The notes under the pieces are model-generated. The model made no database searches. It was not told the DNA's origin and worked only from the letters and a program-made list of their open reading frames with translations. The position numbers and the translations under genes were made by a program. 64,000 nt of DNA from Micromonospora ureilytica (GTDB lineage Bacteria > Actinomycetota > Actinomycetes > Mycobacteriales > Micromonosporaceae): the NCBI RefSeq assembly GCF_015751765.1, contig NZ_JADOTX010000001.1, positions 3,224,001 through 3,288,000 on the forward strand, written 5' to 3'. Numbering within the stretch: the first letter of the stretch is position 1; each line of letters opens with the position of its first letter. This document shows positions 7,977-17,271 of the stretch, piece by piece.

Positions 7977-8843
7977 GTGACCGCCATTCCCACCATCCGA
8001 CCCGCCGCCAGCCCGACCGTGCGGCGGCGCCGCATCGCGCGGGAACTCCGCCAACTCCGGGAACGCGCGGGCATGACCCTCGATGTGGCCGCCCGTCAGC
8101 TCGACATGTCGAAGAGCAATCTCTCCCGGATCGAGACCGCGCAGATCGGCATCAAACCGCGCGATGTCCGGGCCGCCCTCGCGCTCTACGAGGTGACCGG
8201 TTCGGATGCCGAAGCGCTGATCGAGATCGCCCGGGGGGCACAGCAGCGCGGCTGGTGGCAGAACTACAGCGACGTGCTCCCCGAGTGGTTCGAGTTCTAC
8301 GTCGGGCTGGAGGCCGAGGCGGCGACGCTGCGCACCTACGAGGCCGAGTCGGTGCCCGGGCTGTTGCAGACCGAGGCGTACGCGCGGGAGATCTTCCGGC
8401 GCACCGCCGGCGAGGACGGCCTGGAGCGCAAGATCGCCGCCCGACTGCACCGGCAGGAGGTGCTGCGCCGCGAGGACCCGGTCGACCTGTCGGTGATCAT
8501 CAACGAGGCGGTGCTCCTGCGCCCGGTCGGCGGCCCCGCGGTGATGGCCGAACAGTTGGTCCACATGAGCCGAATCGCGCAACTACCCAACGTGACAATT
8601 CAGGTACTTCCTTTCGCGGCCGGCGGGCATCCGGCCATGAGCACCCCGTACGTGATCCTCCACTTCGCCGACGCCGCCGACGCGTCAGTGGTTTACCTGG
8701 ATAACCTCACGATGGGACTGGCTCTGGAGGATGCCGATCATGTGCTCGGGTATAGCCTTCTGCACGAGGAGCTGTGCCGGATGGCGCTCGATCCGACGGC
8801 GTCGATGACCCGTCTTGAGCAGGCTTCTCGTAACTTTGCGTGA
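7977..8843 (+). CDS. XRE-type helix-turn-helix regulator with DUF5753 domain
   Basis: A 288-residue regulator: an N-terminal Cro/C1-type HTH at about residues 10-70 (RELRQLRERAGMTLDVAARQ, then SKSNLSRIETAQIGIKPRDV) and the C-terminal DUF5753 domain at about residues 95-280 (EAESVPGLLQTEAYARE, QVLPFAAGGHPAMSTPYVIL). GTG at 7977 is chosen as the family start; no ribosome site is visible, so the mRNA may be leaderless. Proteins of this type are abundant in filamentous actinobacteria, nearly always paired with a DUF397 gene as here, and some act in development or antibiotic control. It is divergent from GPP34. Confidence 0.92.
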   Translation: MTAIPTIRPAASPTVRRRRIARELRQLRERAGMTLDVAARQLDMSKSNLSRIETAQIGIKPRDVRAALALYEVTGSDAEALIEIARGAQQRGWWQNYSDVLPEWFEFYVGLEAEAATLRTYEAESVPGLLQTEAYAREIFRRTAGEDGLERKIAARLHRQEVLRREDPVDLSVIINEAVLLRPVGGPAVMAEQLVHMSRIAQLPNVTIQVLPFAAGGHPAMSTPYVILHFADAADASVVYLDNLTMGLALEDADHVLGYSLLHEELCRMALDPTASMTRLEQASRNFA

Positions 8844-8884
8844 CCGCGTCTGCGGCACGCCGACGCAGACGAGAGGCACCGCGG

Positions 8885-9085
8885 ATGACGGCGTACGACC
8901 TGACCCGAGCGGACTGGCGCACCAGCACGCGCAGCAGCGGCAACGGCAACTGCGTGGAGGTCGCGACAGTCGACGGTCAGGTCGCCGTCCGGGACAGCAA
9001 GGACCGCTCCGGCCCGGTGCTCGCCTTCGGCGCGGCGACCTGGCGGGCCTTCCTGCTCGGCGTCGGCGAGGTCCGTCGCTCCTGA
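8885..9085 (+). CDS. DUF397 domain protein
   Basis: A 66-residue protein with the DUF397 pattern: WRTSTRSSGNGNCVEVA near the start, VAVRDSKDRSGPVLAF in the middle and the TWRAFL end. The ATG at 8885 gives the usual family length; a GTG at 8840 overlapping the regulator stop (GTGA) would add 15 arginine-rich residues and is less likely. DUF397 proteins are small partners of the XRE-DUF5753 regulator encoded just upstream; the pair has been compared to toxin-antitoxin and anti-regulator systems, but a molecular role is not established. Confidence 0.9.
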   Translation: MTAYDLTRADWRTSTRSSGNGNCVEVATVDGQVAVRDSKDRSGPVLAFGAATWRAFLLGVGEVRRS

Positions 9086-9113
9086 CTCGCCCGCGCCGGT
9101 GCGAGACTGGGCC

Positions 9114-11654
9114 GTGCTCTCCGACGTAACACTTGACCTGCCGGTCCGTCCGGTGCTGCCGGCGCTGGTCGCAGCACTCGACGCGGCCGGCGCCGGTGTG
9201 CTGGTGGCCCCGCCGGGCACCGGCAAGACCACCCTCGCGCCGCTGGCCGTGGCCGACCGGGTGACCGGTCGGGTGGTGATCGCCCAACCCCGCCGGGTGG
9301 CGGCTCGTGCCGCCGCCCGGCGAATGGCCGAGCTGCTCGGCGAGCGGGTCGGCGAGCGGGTCGGCTACGCGGTGCGCGGCGAGCGCAAGGTGGGCCCGGC
9401 CACCCGGATCGAGGTGGTCACCACCGGCCTGCTGGTCCGACGGCTGCACCACGACCCGGAGCTGCCCGGCACGGGCGCCGTGCTGCTCGACGAGTGCCAC
9501 GAACGTCAACTCGACGCCGACCTCGCGCTGGCCTTCACCGTGGAGGCGCGCGCCACCCTCCGGCCGGACCTGTGGTTGCTGGCGATGTCGGCGACCCCGG
9601 ACACCGACCGGTTCGCCGCGCTGCTGGGCGGGTCCGCCCCGGCCCCGGTGGTACGGGCCGACTCGGCGTTGCATCCGGTGCAGCGGATCTGGGTGCCCCC
9701 GGCACGCCCCATCGCTCCGCCCGGGGCCGGGCCGGTGGACCGGGCCCTGCTCGACCACGTGGCCGCCACCGTCCGGCGGGCGCTGCGCGAGCACGACGGC
9801 GACGTGCTCGTCTTCCTGCCCGGGGCCGGCGAGATCGCGGGGGTCAGCGGCCGCCTGAGCGACCTGCGGGACGCGGTCGCGCTGCTGCCGCTGCACGGCC
9901 GTCAACGCGGCGCCGAGCAGGACGCCGCCCTGCGGCGCGCGGACCGGCGGCGGGTCGTGCTGGCCACCGCGTTGGCCGAGACCAGTCTGACCGTCCCGGG
10001 CGTGCGGATCGTGGTGGACGCCGGGCTCTCCCGGGTGCCCCGGATCGACCTGGCCCGTGGGCTGGGCGCGCTGGTCACCGTGCCGGTCTCCCGCGCCGCC
10101 GCCACCCAGCGGGCCGGCCGGGCCGGCCGGGAGGCCCCCGGGTACGTCTACCGCTGCTGGTCGGCGGCGACCCATGAGCGGCTGCCCGCCCGCGCCGAGC
10201 CGGAGATCGCCACCGCCGACCTGACCGGTTTCGCGCTGGAGCTTGCCGCCTGGGGCCGACCGGACGGCGTCGGGCTCGCGTTGCCCGACGCGCCGCCGGC
10301 CGCCGCGATGACCGTGGCCCGGGACACCCTGGAGACCCTGGGCGCGGTCGACGCCGACGGTCGGATCACGGCGCGGGGGCGTTCGATCGCCGCCGCCGGG
10401 GCGCACCCACGGCTGGCCCGGGCGCTACTCGACGGTGCCGGTCGGGTCGGCGCCGACCGCGCCGCCGAGGTGGTCGCCCTGCTCGCCGAGGAGAGCGCTG
10501 CCGGCCCCGGTGACGATCTGGTCGCCGGTTGGCGTCGGCTGCGCACCGGCGTCGACGCGGGCGCGACAGCCCGCTGGCGCACCGAGGTACGCCGGCTGCG
10601 CGCCGCGCTGCCGACCGGCCCACCGTCGAAGGGCCGCTCCGATGCCACCGGCCGCGCCGGCTCGGGCGGGCTGAGCGACGATCTCGCCGCCGGGCTGCTC
10701 GTCGGTCTGGCGTACCCGGAGCGGTTGGCCCGGGTGCGGCGGCCGGGCGGTTCGGCGTACCTGATGACCGGCGGGACCGCCGCGGAGCTGGCGGCCGGCT
10801 CGGGGCTGGTCGGGTCCGACTGGCTGGCGGTGGCTGTCGCGGACCGCACCCCCGGCGCGCCGTCGGCCCGCGTCCGCCGCGCCTCCCCGGTGGACGAGGC
10901 GACGGCCCGGGAGGCGGCCGGTCCGTTGCTGCGCACGGCCCGCGAGGTCGGCTGGTCCGATGGGGACGTGGTGGCCCGGGAGGTGACCCGGCTCGGCGCG
11001 ATCGAGTTGGTCCAACGGCGGCTGGACCGGCCGGACCGGGCGGAGGTGGCCGCCGCGTTGCTGACCGGCCTGCGTCAGGACGGGCTGGGGCTGCTGCCCT
11101 GGACGCCGGCGGCGCGGGCGCTGCGCGAGCGGCTCGCGTTCCTCCGGCACCACCTGGGTGATCCGTGGCCGGAGGTCGACGACGACTCGTTGCTCGACGC
11201 CGCGCCGAGTTGGTTGGGCCCGGAGCTGGCCGCCGCGCGACGCCGGGCCGACCTGGCGCGAGTGGACGTCTCGTCGGCGCTGCGTCGGCTGCTGCCCTGG
11301 GCGCAGGCCGCCCGCCTCGACGAGCTGGCCCCGGAGCGGATCGAGGTGCCGAGTGGTTCTCGGATCCGGTTGGACTACAGCGACCCGGCCGCGCCGGTGC
11401 TCGCCGTGAAGCTCCAGGAGACGTTCGGCTGGCCGGCGGCCCCCCGCATCGCCGACGGTCGGGTGCCGGTGCTGCTGCACCTGCTCTCCCCCGCCGGCCG
11501 GCCGGTGGCGGTCACCGCGGATCTGGCGTCGTTCTGGCGTACCGGCTATCCGCAGGTCCGCTCCGAGCTGCGCGGGCGCTATCCCCGGCACCCGTGGCCG
11601 GAGGATCCGGGAACGGCGACACCTACCCGGCACGCCACGCCACGTCGGCGCTGA
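9114..11654 (+). CDS. hrpB: ATP-dependent helicase HrpB
   Basis: A DEAH-type helicase of about 846 residues. Motif I is GTGKTT within APPGTGKTTLAPL near residue 35, motif II is DECH (VLLDECHERQLDAD), motif III is SAT and motif VI is QRAGRAGREAPG. The C-terminal HrpB domain is present (PSWLGPELAAARRRADLARVDVSSALRRLLPW, GSRIRLDYSDPAAPVLAVKLQETFGW). The GTG at 9114 begins a protein like other HrpB sequences (LPVRPVLPAL); a GTG at 9099 is possible. It is presumed to act on RNA, and its physiological role is poorly defined in actinobacteria. The larger paralogue HrpA is also in this window (48.3-52.3 kb). Confidence 0.92.
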   Translation: MLSDVTLDLPVRPVLPALVAALDAAGAGVLVAPPGTGKTTLAPLAVADRVTGRVVIAQPRRVAARAAARRMAELLGERVGERVGYAVRGERKVGPATRIEVVTTGLLVRRLHHDPELPGTGAVLLDECHERQLDADLALAFTVEARATLRPDLWLLAMSATPDTDRFAALLGGSAPAPVVRADSALHPVQRIWVPPARPIAPPGAGPVDRALLDHVAATVRRALREHDGDVLVFLPGAGEIAGVSGRLSDLRDAVALLPLHGRQRGAEQDAALRRADRRRVVLATALAETSLTVPGVRIVVDAGLSRVPRIDLARGLGALVTVPVSRAAATQRAGRAGREAPGYVYRCWSAATHERLPARAEPEIATADLTGFALELAAWGRPDGVGLALPDAPPAAAMTVARDTLETLGAVDADGRITARGRSIAAAGAHPRLARALLDGAGRVGADRAAEVVALLAEESAAGPGDDLVAGWRRLRTGVDAGATARWRTEVRRLRAALPTGPPSKGRSDATGRAGSGGLSDDLAAGLLVGLAYPERLARVRRPGGSAYLMTGGTAAELAAGSGLVGSDWLAVAVADRTPGAPSARVRRASPVDEATAREAAGPLLRTAREVGWSDGDVVAREVTRLGAIELVQRRLDRPDRAEVAAALLTGLRQDGLGLLPWTPAARALRERLAFLRHHLGDPWPEVDDDSLLDAAPSWLGPELAAARRRADLARVDVSSALRRLLPWAQAARLDELAPERIEVPSGSRIRLDYSDPAAPVLAVKLQETFGWPAAPRIADGRVPVLLHLLSPAGRPVAVTADLASFWRTGYPQVRSELRGRYPRHPWPEDPGTATPTRHATPRRR

Positions 11655-11662
11655 GCGCCGGC

Positions 11663-12388
11663 CTACTCCTCGACGACGTCGGCCACCACGACTGTGACGT
11701 TGTCCGGCGCGCCGGCGCGCAGGGCCAGGTCGATCAGCTTGCCGGCGCAGGCGCCCCGGTCCGGATGGCCGCTGAGCACCTCGGTGAGGGTGTCCGGGCG
11801 GACCACGTTGGAGAGGCCGTCGCTGCACAGCAGCCACCGGTCGCCGGCCCGGGGCACCATCGTCGCGTACGACGGGGAGACCTCGTCGCCCTGCAGCGCC
11901 TGGGTGACCACGGCGCGGCGCGGGTGGCTGCTGGCCTGGTCCGCAGTGATCACGCCCTGGTCCACAAGCATCTGGACGAACGTGTCGTCCCGGGTGATCT
12001 GCTTGAGCACGCCCTCGCGGAACAGGTAGGCCCGGGAGTCGCCGACGTGCGCGAGGGCCAGGCAGCTGCCGGTACGGGCGAAGAGCAGGGCGGTCAGCGT
12101 GGTGCCCATGCCCTGGCGCTCGGGATCCTCGGCGACCGCCTGGCGGATCCGGGAGGTGGCCAACGCGATGCCACCCTCGAGCGCGGCCACCAGGGCGTCC
12201 TCGGGTGTCTCCACGTCCAGCGGGGCGACCGCGTCGATGGTGAGGGCGCTGGCCAGGTCGCCGGCGGCCATCCCGCCCATGCCGTCGGCGACGGCGACGA
12301 GCCAGGTGCCGGCGTGCAGGGCGTCCTGGTTTCCGCTGCGGATCAGCCCACGGTCGCTCGTTCCCACGGAACGCAGCTTCAGGGTCAT
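11663..12388 (-). CDS. PP2C-family protein serine/threonine phosphatase
   Basis: A 241-residue Mn/Mg-dependent phosphatase that would remove phosphate from Ser/Thr proteins. The expected metal and active-site motifs are present: RSGNQDA (motif 1), VADGMGG (motif 2), GMGTTLTAL, HVGDSRAYL (motif 8), the CSDGLSN element and the final GAPDNVTVVVADV. It lacks transmembrane segments, unlike the cell-division phosphatase PstP, so it is a cytosolic relative. No kinase gene is adjacent. It converges with hrpB with only nine bases between stops, and the promoter must lie in the 12389-12546 gap. Confidence 0.93.
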   Translation of the reverse strand: MTLKLRSVGTSDRGLIRSGNQDALHAGTWLVAVADGMGGMAAGDLASALTIDAVAPLDVETPEDALVAALEGGIALATSRIRQAVAEDPERQGMGTTLTALLFARTGSCLALAHVGDSRAYLFREGVLKQITRDDTFVQMLVDQGVITADQASSHPRRAVVTQALQGDEVSPSYATMVPRAGDRWLLCSDGLSNVVRPDTLTEVLSGHPDRGACAGKLIDLALRAGAPDNVTVVVADVVEE

Positions 12389-12546
12389 GGGAGGCAGCCT
12401 GCCAGGCGAAGGGCGCAGTTGTCTCTAGGAGATCAGGACGACGGCGCGTGGCGCGGCCAATCTCACGTTCGGGTGGCGGCGCGTCCCGGGGCGCCCGCGG
12501 CGCTGACCGCCCTCGTCGGACGCCAGAACCCATCCAACCAGATCAA

Positions 12547-12575
12547 TTGACATGACGCACCGGCACTGGAAACAT
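12547..12575 (+). promoter_or_regulatory. Promoter of the GH9 cellulase gene
   Basis: TTGACA (12547-12552), a 17-base spacer and AAACAT (12570-12575). The -35 box is a perfect consensus, the -10 is moderate. The CebR palindrome begins 13 bases after the -10 element, so a bound repressor would cover the start of transcription. Confidence 0.6.
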
Positions 12576-12587
12576 CGAGCCGATACC

Positions 12588-12601
12588 TGGGAGCGCTCCC
12601 A
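12588..12601. promoter_or_regulatory. CebR-type operator (cellulose utilisation)
   Basis: TGGGAGCGCTCCCA, a perfect 14-base palindrome identical to the consensus bound by the LacI-family repressor CebR in Streptomyces (released by cello-oligosaccharides). It is placed between the promoter and the start codon of a cellulase gene, 50 bases before the GTG. This combination makes the assignment strong; CebR itself is not encoded in the window. Confidence 0.88.
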
Positions 12602-12650
12602 GGATCTCCCCGCCACCACCGTCCCACCTCCCGTCCCGGAAGGACTCCCC

Positions 12651-15260
12651 GTGACGTCATCCCGACGCCGCCTCCTGTTGGCTGCGGCGACCACTCTGGC
12701 CCTCACCGGCGCGGGCGCCGGCGCGGCCTACGCCGACCCACCACCGGACGCCCCCGAGCAGATCGACAACGGCGACTTCAGCGCCGGGGTGAGCCCCTGG
12801 TTCTCCTTCGGCACCGGCGCGCTGGCGGTCACCGACGGCCAGCTCTGCACCACAGTCGCAGGCGGGCTGGCCAACCCGTGGGACGCCGGCATCGGCCAGG
12901 ACGGCGTGCCGCTGATCGCCGGCGCCGAATACACCCTCGGCTTCGCGGTCTCCGCCACCCCCGGCGCCGCGGTCAAGGCCGTCTTGCAGCTCGGCAGCGC
13001 CCCGTACACCACGTACGCGGCCGTGGACGCCACCGCGACCGGCACCCTCCAGCGGGTCGAGCAGACCTTCACCGTGCCGGACGACAACCCCAACGCCCAG
13101 CTGATCTTCCAGGTCGGCGGTTCGGCCCAGGCGCAGACCATCTGCCTGGACGACGTCTCGCTGCGCGGCGGCGAGCCACCCGAGCCGTACGAGCCGGACA
13201 CCGGGCCACGGGTGCGCGTCAACCAGGTCGGCTACCTTCCCGGCGGCCCGAAGAACGCCACAGTCGTCACCGAGGCCACCGCACCGCTGCCCTGGCAGCT
13301 GCGCAGCGCCGCCGGCGCCGTCGTGGCCAGTGGCACCACCACCGCTCGCGGCGTCGACGCCGCCTCCGGGCAGAACGTGCAGACTGTCGACTTCTCCGGC
13401 TACCGCACCCCCGGCGCCGGGCTCACGCTCACAGTGGACGGCGAGACCAGCCACCCGTTCGACATCTCCGGCGCCATCTACGACCAACTGCGCTCCGACT
13501 CGTTGCAGTTCTTCTACGCCCAGCGCAGCGGCATCGCCATCGACGGTGACCTGATCGGCGACGAGTACGCCCGACCCGCCGGCCACCTCGGCGTCGCACC
13601 CAACAAGGGCGACACCAACGTGCCCTGCCAGCCGGGTGTCTGCGACTACTCCCTCGACGTGCGCGGCGGCTGGTACGACGCCGGCGACCACGGCAAGTAC
13701 GTGGTCAACGGCGGAATCGCCACCTACCAGCTGTTGAACACCTTCGAGCGGACCAGGACGGCGGCCACCGCCAACGGCGGCGCGGAACTCGCCGACGGCA
13801 CGCTGCGGGTGCCCGAGCGCGACAACGGGGTGCCGGACATCCTCGACGAGGCCCGCTGGGAGCTGGAGTTCCTGCTGCGCATGCAGGTGCCCGCCGGCAA
13901 GCCGCTCGCCGGCATGGTCCACCACAAGATCCACGACCAGAACTGGACCGGTCTGCCCCTCGCTCCGCAGGACGACCCGCAGCCGCGCGAGCTGCACCCG
14001 CCGTCGACCGCGGCCACCCTCAACCTCGCCGCCACCGCCGCCCAGTGCGCCCGGCTCTTCGCCCCCTACGACGCGGCGTTCGCGACCCGTTGCGGCACTG
14101 CCGCGAAGACGGCCTACGCCGCGGCCAAGACCCACCCGGTGCTGTACGCCAGCCCGACCGACGGCACCGGCGGCGGCGCGTACGACGACAGCAACGTCAC
14201 CGACGAGTTCTACTGGGCGGCGTCCGAGCTGTACCTGACCACCGGGGCGCAGAACTACCTGGCCGACCTGACCGCCTCGAGTCACCACACCGGAAACGTG
14301 TTCGACGCACGGGGCTTCGGCTGGCAGAGCGTCGCCGCGCTGGGCCGCCTCGACCTGGCCACCGTGCCGAACGGGCTGCCCGCCGCCGATCTGGCCCGGG
14401 TCCGCTCCTCGGTCACCGCCGCCGCCGACACGTACCTCGCCGAGCTGCGCCAGCAGGCGTACGGGCTGCCGATGCCCGGCGACGCCAACAGCTACTTCTG
14501 GGGCGGCAACAGCAACGTCATCAACAACGCCGTGGTGCTGGCCACCGCCTTCGACCTGACCCGCAACCCGGCCTACCGCGACGGCGCCGTACAGGCCATG
14601 GACTACATCCTCGGCCGCAACGCCCTGAACATCTCCTACGTCACCGGGTGGGGAGAGCACGCAGCGCAGAACCAGCACAGCCGGATCTTCGGCCACCAGC
14701 TCGACCCGAACCTGCCCCGACCGCCCGCCGGCTCCCTCGCCGGTGGCCCGAACGCGGCCCTCCAGGACCCGTTCGTGGCGCAACTGCTCGCCGGTTGCGA
14801 GCCGATGTTCTGCTACATCGACGACATCAACTCGTACTCGACAAACGAGGTGGCGATCAACTGGAACTCGGCGCTGGCCTGGATCTCGTCGTTCCTGGCC
14901 GACCAGGGTGACGCCGGGGCGGTGCCGGCCACCACCTGCACGGCGCGCTACACCAACTACGGCGCCTGGCAGGGCGGCACCGGGTTCACCGGGCAGCTGA
15001 CCATCCAGAACACGGGTACCGCGACCGTCAACGGCTGGAGCGTGCGCTTCGCGTTCACCGGTGACCAGCGGGTACGCGAGGCGTGGCTGGCGAAGGTCGC
15101 CCAGTCGGGCGCGACGGTGACCGCCCGCAACGAGTCGTACAACGCCAAGATCGCACCTGGCGGCACTGTGACGTTCGGCTTCAACGCGACGACAGGCGGG
15201 GGCGCCAACCCGAGCCCCGGCCTGGTCACCGTCAACGGAGCGGCCTGCTCGCTGAGCTGA
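12651..15260 (+). CDS. Secreted glycoside hydrolase family 9 cellulase with CBM4/9-like and CBM2 domains
   Basis: An 869-residue secreted endoglucanase. Domains in order: signal peptide 1-28 ([12 protein letters not shown]..., Tat-like, ending AYA), a CBM4/9-type beta-sandwich at about 36-180 ([19 protein letters not shown]), the CelD N-terminal Ig-like domain at about 187-275 ([16 protein letters not shown]), the GH9 (alpha/alpha)6 barrel at about 280-750 and a CBM2 cellulose-binding module at 763-869. Catalytic positions visible: [11 protein letters not shown] with Asp343 and Asp346, and the general acid Glu733 in [10 protein letters not shown]. The GTG at 12651 is preceded by GGAAGGA; an in-frame ATG at 12552 lies inside the -35 box and upstream of the operator and is rejected. 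Monocistronic, closed by a 16-bp hairpin. Confidence 0.95.
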   Translation: MTSSRRRLLLAAATTLALTGAGAGAAYADPPPDAPEQIDNGDFSAGVSPWFSFGTGALAVTDGQLCTTVAGGLANPWDAGIGQDGVPLIAGAEYTLGFAVSATPGAAVKAVLQLGSAPYTTYAAVDATATGTLQRVEQTFTVPDDNPNAQLIFQVGGSAQAQTICLDDVSLRGGEPPEPYEPDTGPRVRVNQVGYLPGGPKNATVVTEATAPLPWQLRSAAGAVVASGTTTARGVDAASGQNVQTVDFSGYRTPGAGLTLTVDGETSHPFDISGAIYDQLRSDSLQFFYAQRSGIAIDGDLIGDEYARPAGHLGVAPNKGDTNVPCQPGVCDYSLDVRGGWYDAGDHGKYVVNGGIATYQLLNTFERTRTAATANGGAELADGTLRVPERDNGVPDILDEARWELEFLLRMQVPAGKPLAGMVHHKIHDQNWTGLPLAPQDDPQPRELHPPSTAATLNLAATAAQCARLFAPYDAAFATRCGTAAKTAYAAAKTHPVLYASPTDGTGGGAYDDSNVTDEFYWAASELYLTTGAQNYLADLTASSHHTGNVFDARGFGWQSVAALGRLDLATVPNGLPAADLARVRSSVTAAADTYLAELRQQAYGLPMPGDANSYFWGGNSNVINNAVVLATAFDLTRNPAYRDGAVQAMDYILGRNALNISYVTGWGEHAAQNQHSRIFGHQLDPNLPRPPAGSLAGGPNAALQDPFVAQLLAGCEPMFCYIDDINSYSTNEVAINWNSALAWISSFLADQGDAGAVPATTCTARYTNYGAWQGGTGFTGQLTIQNTGTATVNGWSVRFAFTGDQRVREAWLAKVAQSGATVTARNESYNAKIAPGGTVTFGFNATTGGGANPSPGLVTVNGAACSLS

Positions 15261-15264
15261 GCCT

Positions 15265-15303
15265 GGTCCTGGTGGCCGCCCGGGGAAGGCGGCCACCAGG
15301 ACC
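15265..15303 (+). terminator. Strong hairpin terminator after the cellulase gene
   Basis: 16-base arms at 15265-15280 and 15288-15303 are perfectly complementary with a 7-base loop, 4 bases after the stop codon. It also faces the end of the leftward HAD gene and may serve both. Confidence 0.87.
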
Positions 15304-15325
15304 GCACGATCGCGCGGCCGGTGGG

Positions 15326-15982
15326 TCAACCACCGGCCGCGTTGTGTTTCGCGACCAGGCCGGGGAGTTCGTCCAGCGAGTCGATCCGGAACAGGCACCG
15401 CTCGGCCACGGTCGAGGGGTCGAGGATGTGCCCCCACGGACCACGCCGGATCAGGCACGTCTTCATGCCGGCCTCCAGGGCTGGGCGTACGTCGTTGTCG
15501 GGCCGGTCGCCGACGTACAGGATCGACGACGCGACACCACCGCCCGCGTCGACGACCCGCTCGAAGAACGCCGGCGCCGGCTTCGCGACGCCCCAACCGT
15601 GCGACGTGCCGATGACGTCCACGGGGAGGTCGAGTGCGCGCAGGGTCGCCTCCGCATGAGCCGGCTGGTTGCCGGCCAGGCCCACGAACAGGCCCTGGTC
15701 CTTCAGGGACTCCAGGCATCCCCGCGCGTCCGGGTAGAGATCCTCCTCGGCGAACGACTCCGGCTGGCCGGCAGCCGCCCGACGTTCCAGCTCGGCCGTG
15801 AGATCAAAATCGGGCCGGAAGACCCGGAACGTCTCCTGATAGTCCAGACCCCGGGCGATCACCGCGCCGAAGACCGCCGAGAACGTGTGCCGCGGCACGC
15901 CGAGCCAGTCGGCCCAGGCGGCGAACTCGTGAGACTCGTCGAGAATCGTCCCACCAACATCGAAGAAGATCGCCTCAATCAC
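15326..15982 (-). CDS. HAD-superfamily hydrolase
   Basis: A 218-residue HAD phosphatase. Motif I is degenerate: IFFDVGGTILDE has Gly where the second Asp (DxD/DxG) normally lies, as in many subfamily IA members that use DxGGT. Motif II is GLAGNQ in place of the usual S/T, motif III is the Lys in GVAKPAPAFF, and motif IV is YVGDRPDNDV. The GTG at 15982 is preferred because GGGGGA lies just upstream and the first strand follows immediately; a start 13 codons earlier is possible. Similar to haloacid dehalogenase or phosphoglycolate phosphatase-like enzymes; substrate unknown. Confidence 0.88.
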   Translation of the reverse strand: MIEAIFFDVGGTILDESHEFAAWADWLGVPRHTFSAVFGAVIARGLDYQETFRVFRPDFDLTAELERRAAAGQPESFAEEDLYPDARGCLESLKDQGLFVGLAGNQPAHAEATLRALDLPVDVIGTSHGWGVAKPAPAFFERVVDAGGGVASSILYVGDRPDNDVRPALEAGMKTCLIRRGPWGHILDPSTVAERCLFRIDSLDELPGLVAKHNAAGG

Positions 15983-16198
15983 GTCGCATCCCCCGTCACC
16001 GTCGCGATGTCGGTGGATCATAGATGGCGATCATCCCGATTGGGCGGCCCCGAGTTGCCGCCGGACGACAGCGGATGACCGATACGGCGGGCCGGCGGGC
16101 CGTCTCCTGATGGTGCTTTCGAGCTGATGCCGTAGACGATTCACCGCTCGCTACCAAACTCGGTGGAATCGACGCTCCGGGTGAGCCATGGTGATGCC

Positions 16199-17113
16199 AT
16201 GGATGGCGGCGAACTGGCTGGCGCGGAACGTCGGGTGTGGGCGGCGATGCCGACGGGGACGCGGACCGCGCTTGCCGGGCTGTCCGGCGCGGACCTGCGC
16301 AGTCTGCTGTTGAGCGTGGCCCACGACCGGGCGGCGACCATCCGCCCGTCCGAGGTGGTACGCCGCTGGCGCGAGGACCGCTTCGTCCGCCCGGCCGGTA
16401 CCGATCCGCGCGTGCTGGCACGGGTGGAGGCCCGGATGTGGCAACTGCTGCCCGCCGACGTCGCCGGAGTGGAGCTGTCGCCGGTCGTACCGCTCGGCAC
16501 CTGCTCGGCGGTCGCACCGGTCAGCCAGAACAGGATCGTCACCACGGCGCGCGCCAGCGAGGTGCTGAGCGACCCCACAAACGCCCTCGCCGTCGAGGCG
16601 GCCTTGCGTCGCCGCCGACAGGGCGAGGTACACCTGGCCGCCGCCCATCGGGTGCTGCGGGCGCAGGACTTCGGCGGCGACGCGTCGGCGCACTTTCGGC
16701 TCTTCGCCCTGGTGTCCAGCGCCCGGGACACCGGCTCGGGCGGCACGCAGGCCCGGCTGCTGGTCCGGCACCTCACCTACTGGCGGACCGTCCTCGCCGA
16801 GCTGGCGCCTACCGCCGCGGCTCAGTTGCACGTCACGACCTTCGACGATCGGGTCGTCCGGGAGCGGCTGGCCGACACCGTCCGTCCGGCACTCGATGGA
16901 GGCGCGGTGCCACTCGTGGACGAGCCGGAGAGGTCCCGCGGTCGTGGCTACTACACGGGCTGCGCCCTGAGGATCACCCTCCTGGGCGGCGGCCTGGAGA
17001 TCGGCGACGGCGGCCTCACCGACTGGACCGCCCGGCTGCGCGGTGACGCGAAGGAACGCTGCCTCGTCTCCTGCCTCGCCACCGAACGTCTTGTGGACGG
17101 CATCAACCGCTGA
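16199..17113 (+). CDS. Uncharacterised protein resembling a class II aminoacyl-tRNA synthetase core (HisRS/HisZ-like)
   Basis: A 304-residue protein with no confident family name. The second half resembles the catalytic fold of histidyl-tRNA synthetase and HisZ: SQNRIVTTARASEVLSDPTN looks like motif 1, FRLFALVSSARDTGSG like the motif 2 region, then GRGYYTGCALRI (HisRS has YYTG-x-x-F/E) and DGGLTDWTARLRG...ERCLVSCLATERL like the end of motif 3. No anticodon-binding domain follows, and the N-terminal 100 residues are unlike HisRS. It is not next to his genes. It may be an amino-acid-activating or ligand-binding relative. Start uncertain: GTG at 16163 or 16181 are alternatives and none has a ribosome site. 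Confidence 0.6.
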   Translation: MDGGELAGAERRVWAAMPTGTRTALAGLSGADLRSLLLSVAHDRAATIRPSEVVRRWREDRFVRPAGTDPRVLARVEARMWQLLPADVAGVELSPVVPLGTCSAVAPVSQNRIVTTARASEVLSDPTNALAVEAALRRRRQGEVHLAAAHRVLRAQDFGGDASAHFRLFALVSSARDTGSGGTQARLLVRHLTYWRTVLAELAPTAAAQLHVTTFDDRVVRERLADTVRPALDGGAVPLVDEPERSRGRGYYTGCALRITLLGGGLEIGDGGLTDWTARLRGDAKERCLVSCLATERLVDGINR

Positions 17114-17247
17114 GCCCGGCACGTCGGCGCCTCCGAAGATCAGCTGTCGCCCCCGGGCGAGCCGCCCACCGTCATCGCCCACCCTCGCCGCTCATCGTCG
17201 TCGCCCGGAGCCGCCAAACCTCGCCCACCGCGGGCCGGAAAAGTGTC

Positions 17248-17259
17248 GTACACCTGTTC
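17248..17259. promoter_or_regulatory. Near-consensus LexA (SOS) box
   Basis: GTACACCTGTTC differs in one base from the actinobacterial LexA core GAAC-N4-GTTC. It lies 12 bases before the start of the DUF222-HNH gene. In Mycobacterium tuberculosis several 13E12-repeat (DUF222) genes are LexA-controlled, which makes this plausible. Confidence 0.4.
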
Positions 17260-17271
17260 TATTGTCGGTCC

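Noticed and set aside
12552..12650. Upstream ATG start for the GH9 protein
   Set aside because: It overlaps the -35 box and precedes the operator; the GTG at 12651 has a ribosome site and begins the signal peptide.
12657..15719. A 1020-codon open frame on the minus strand across the GH9 gene
   Set aside because: Same shadow effect; it spans a terminator and has no domain.
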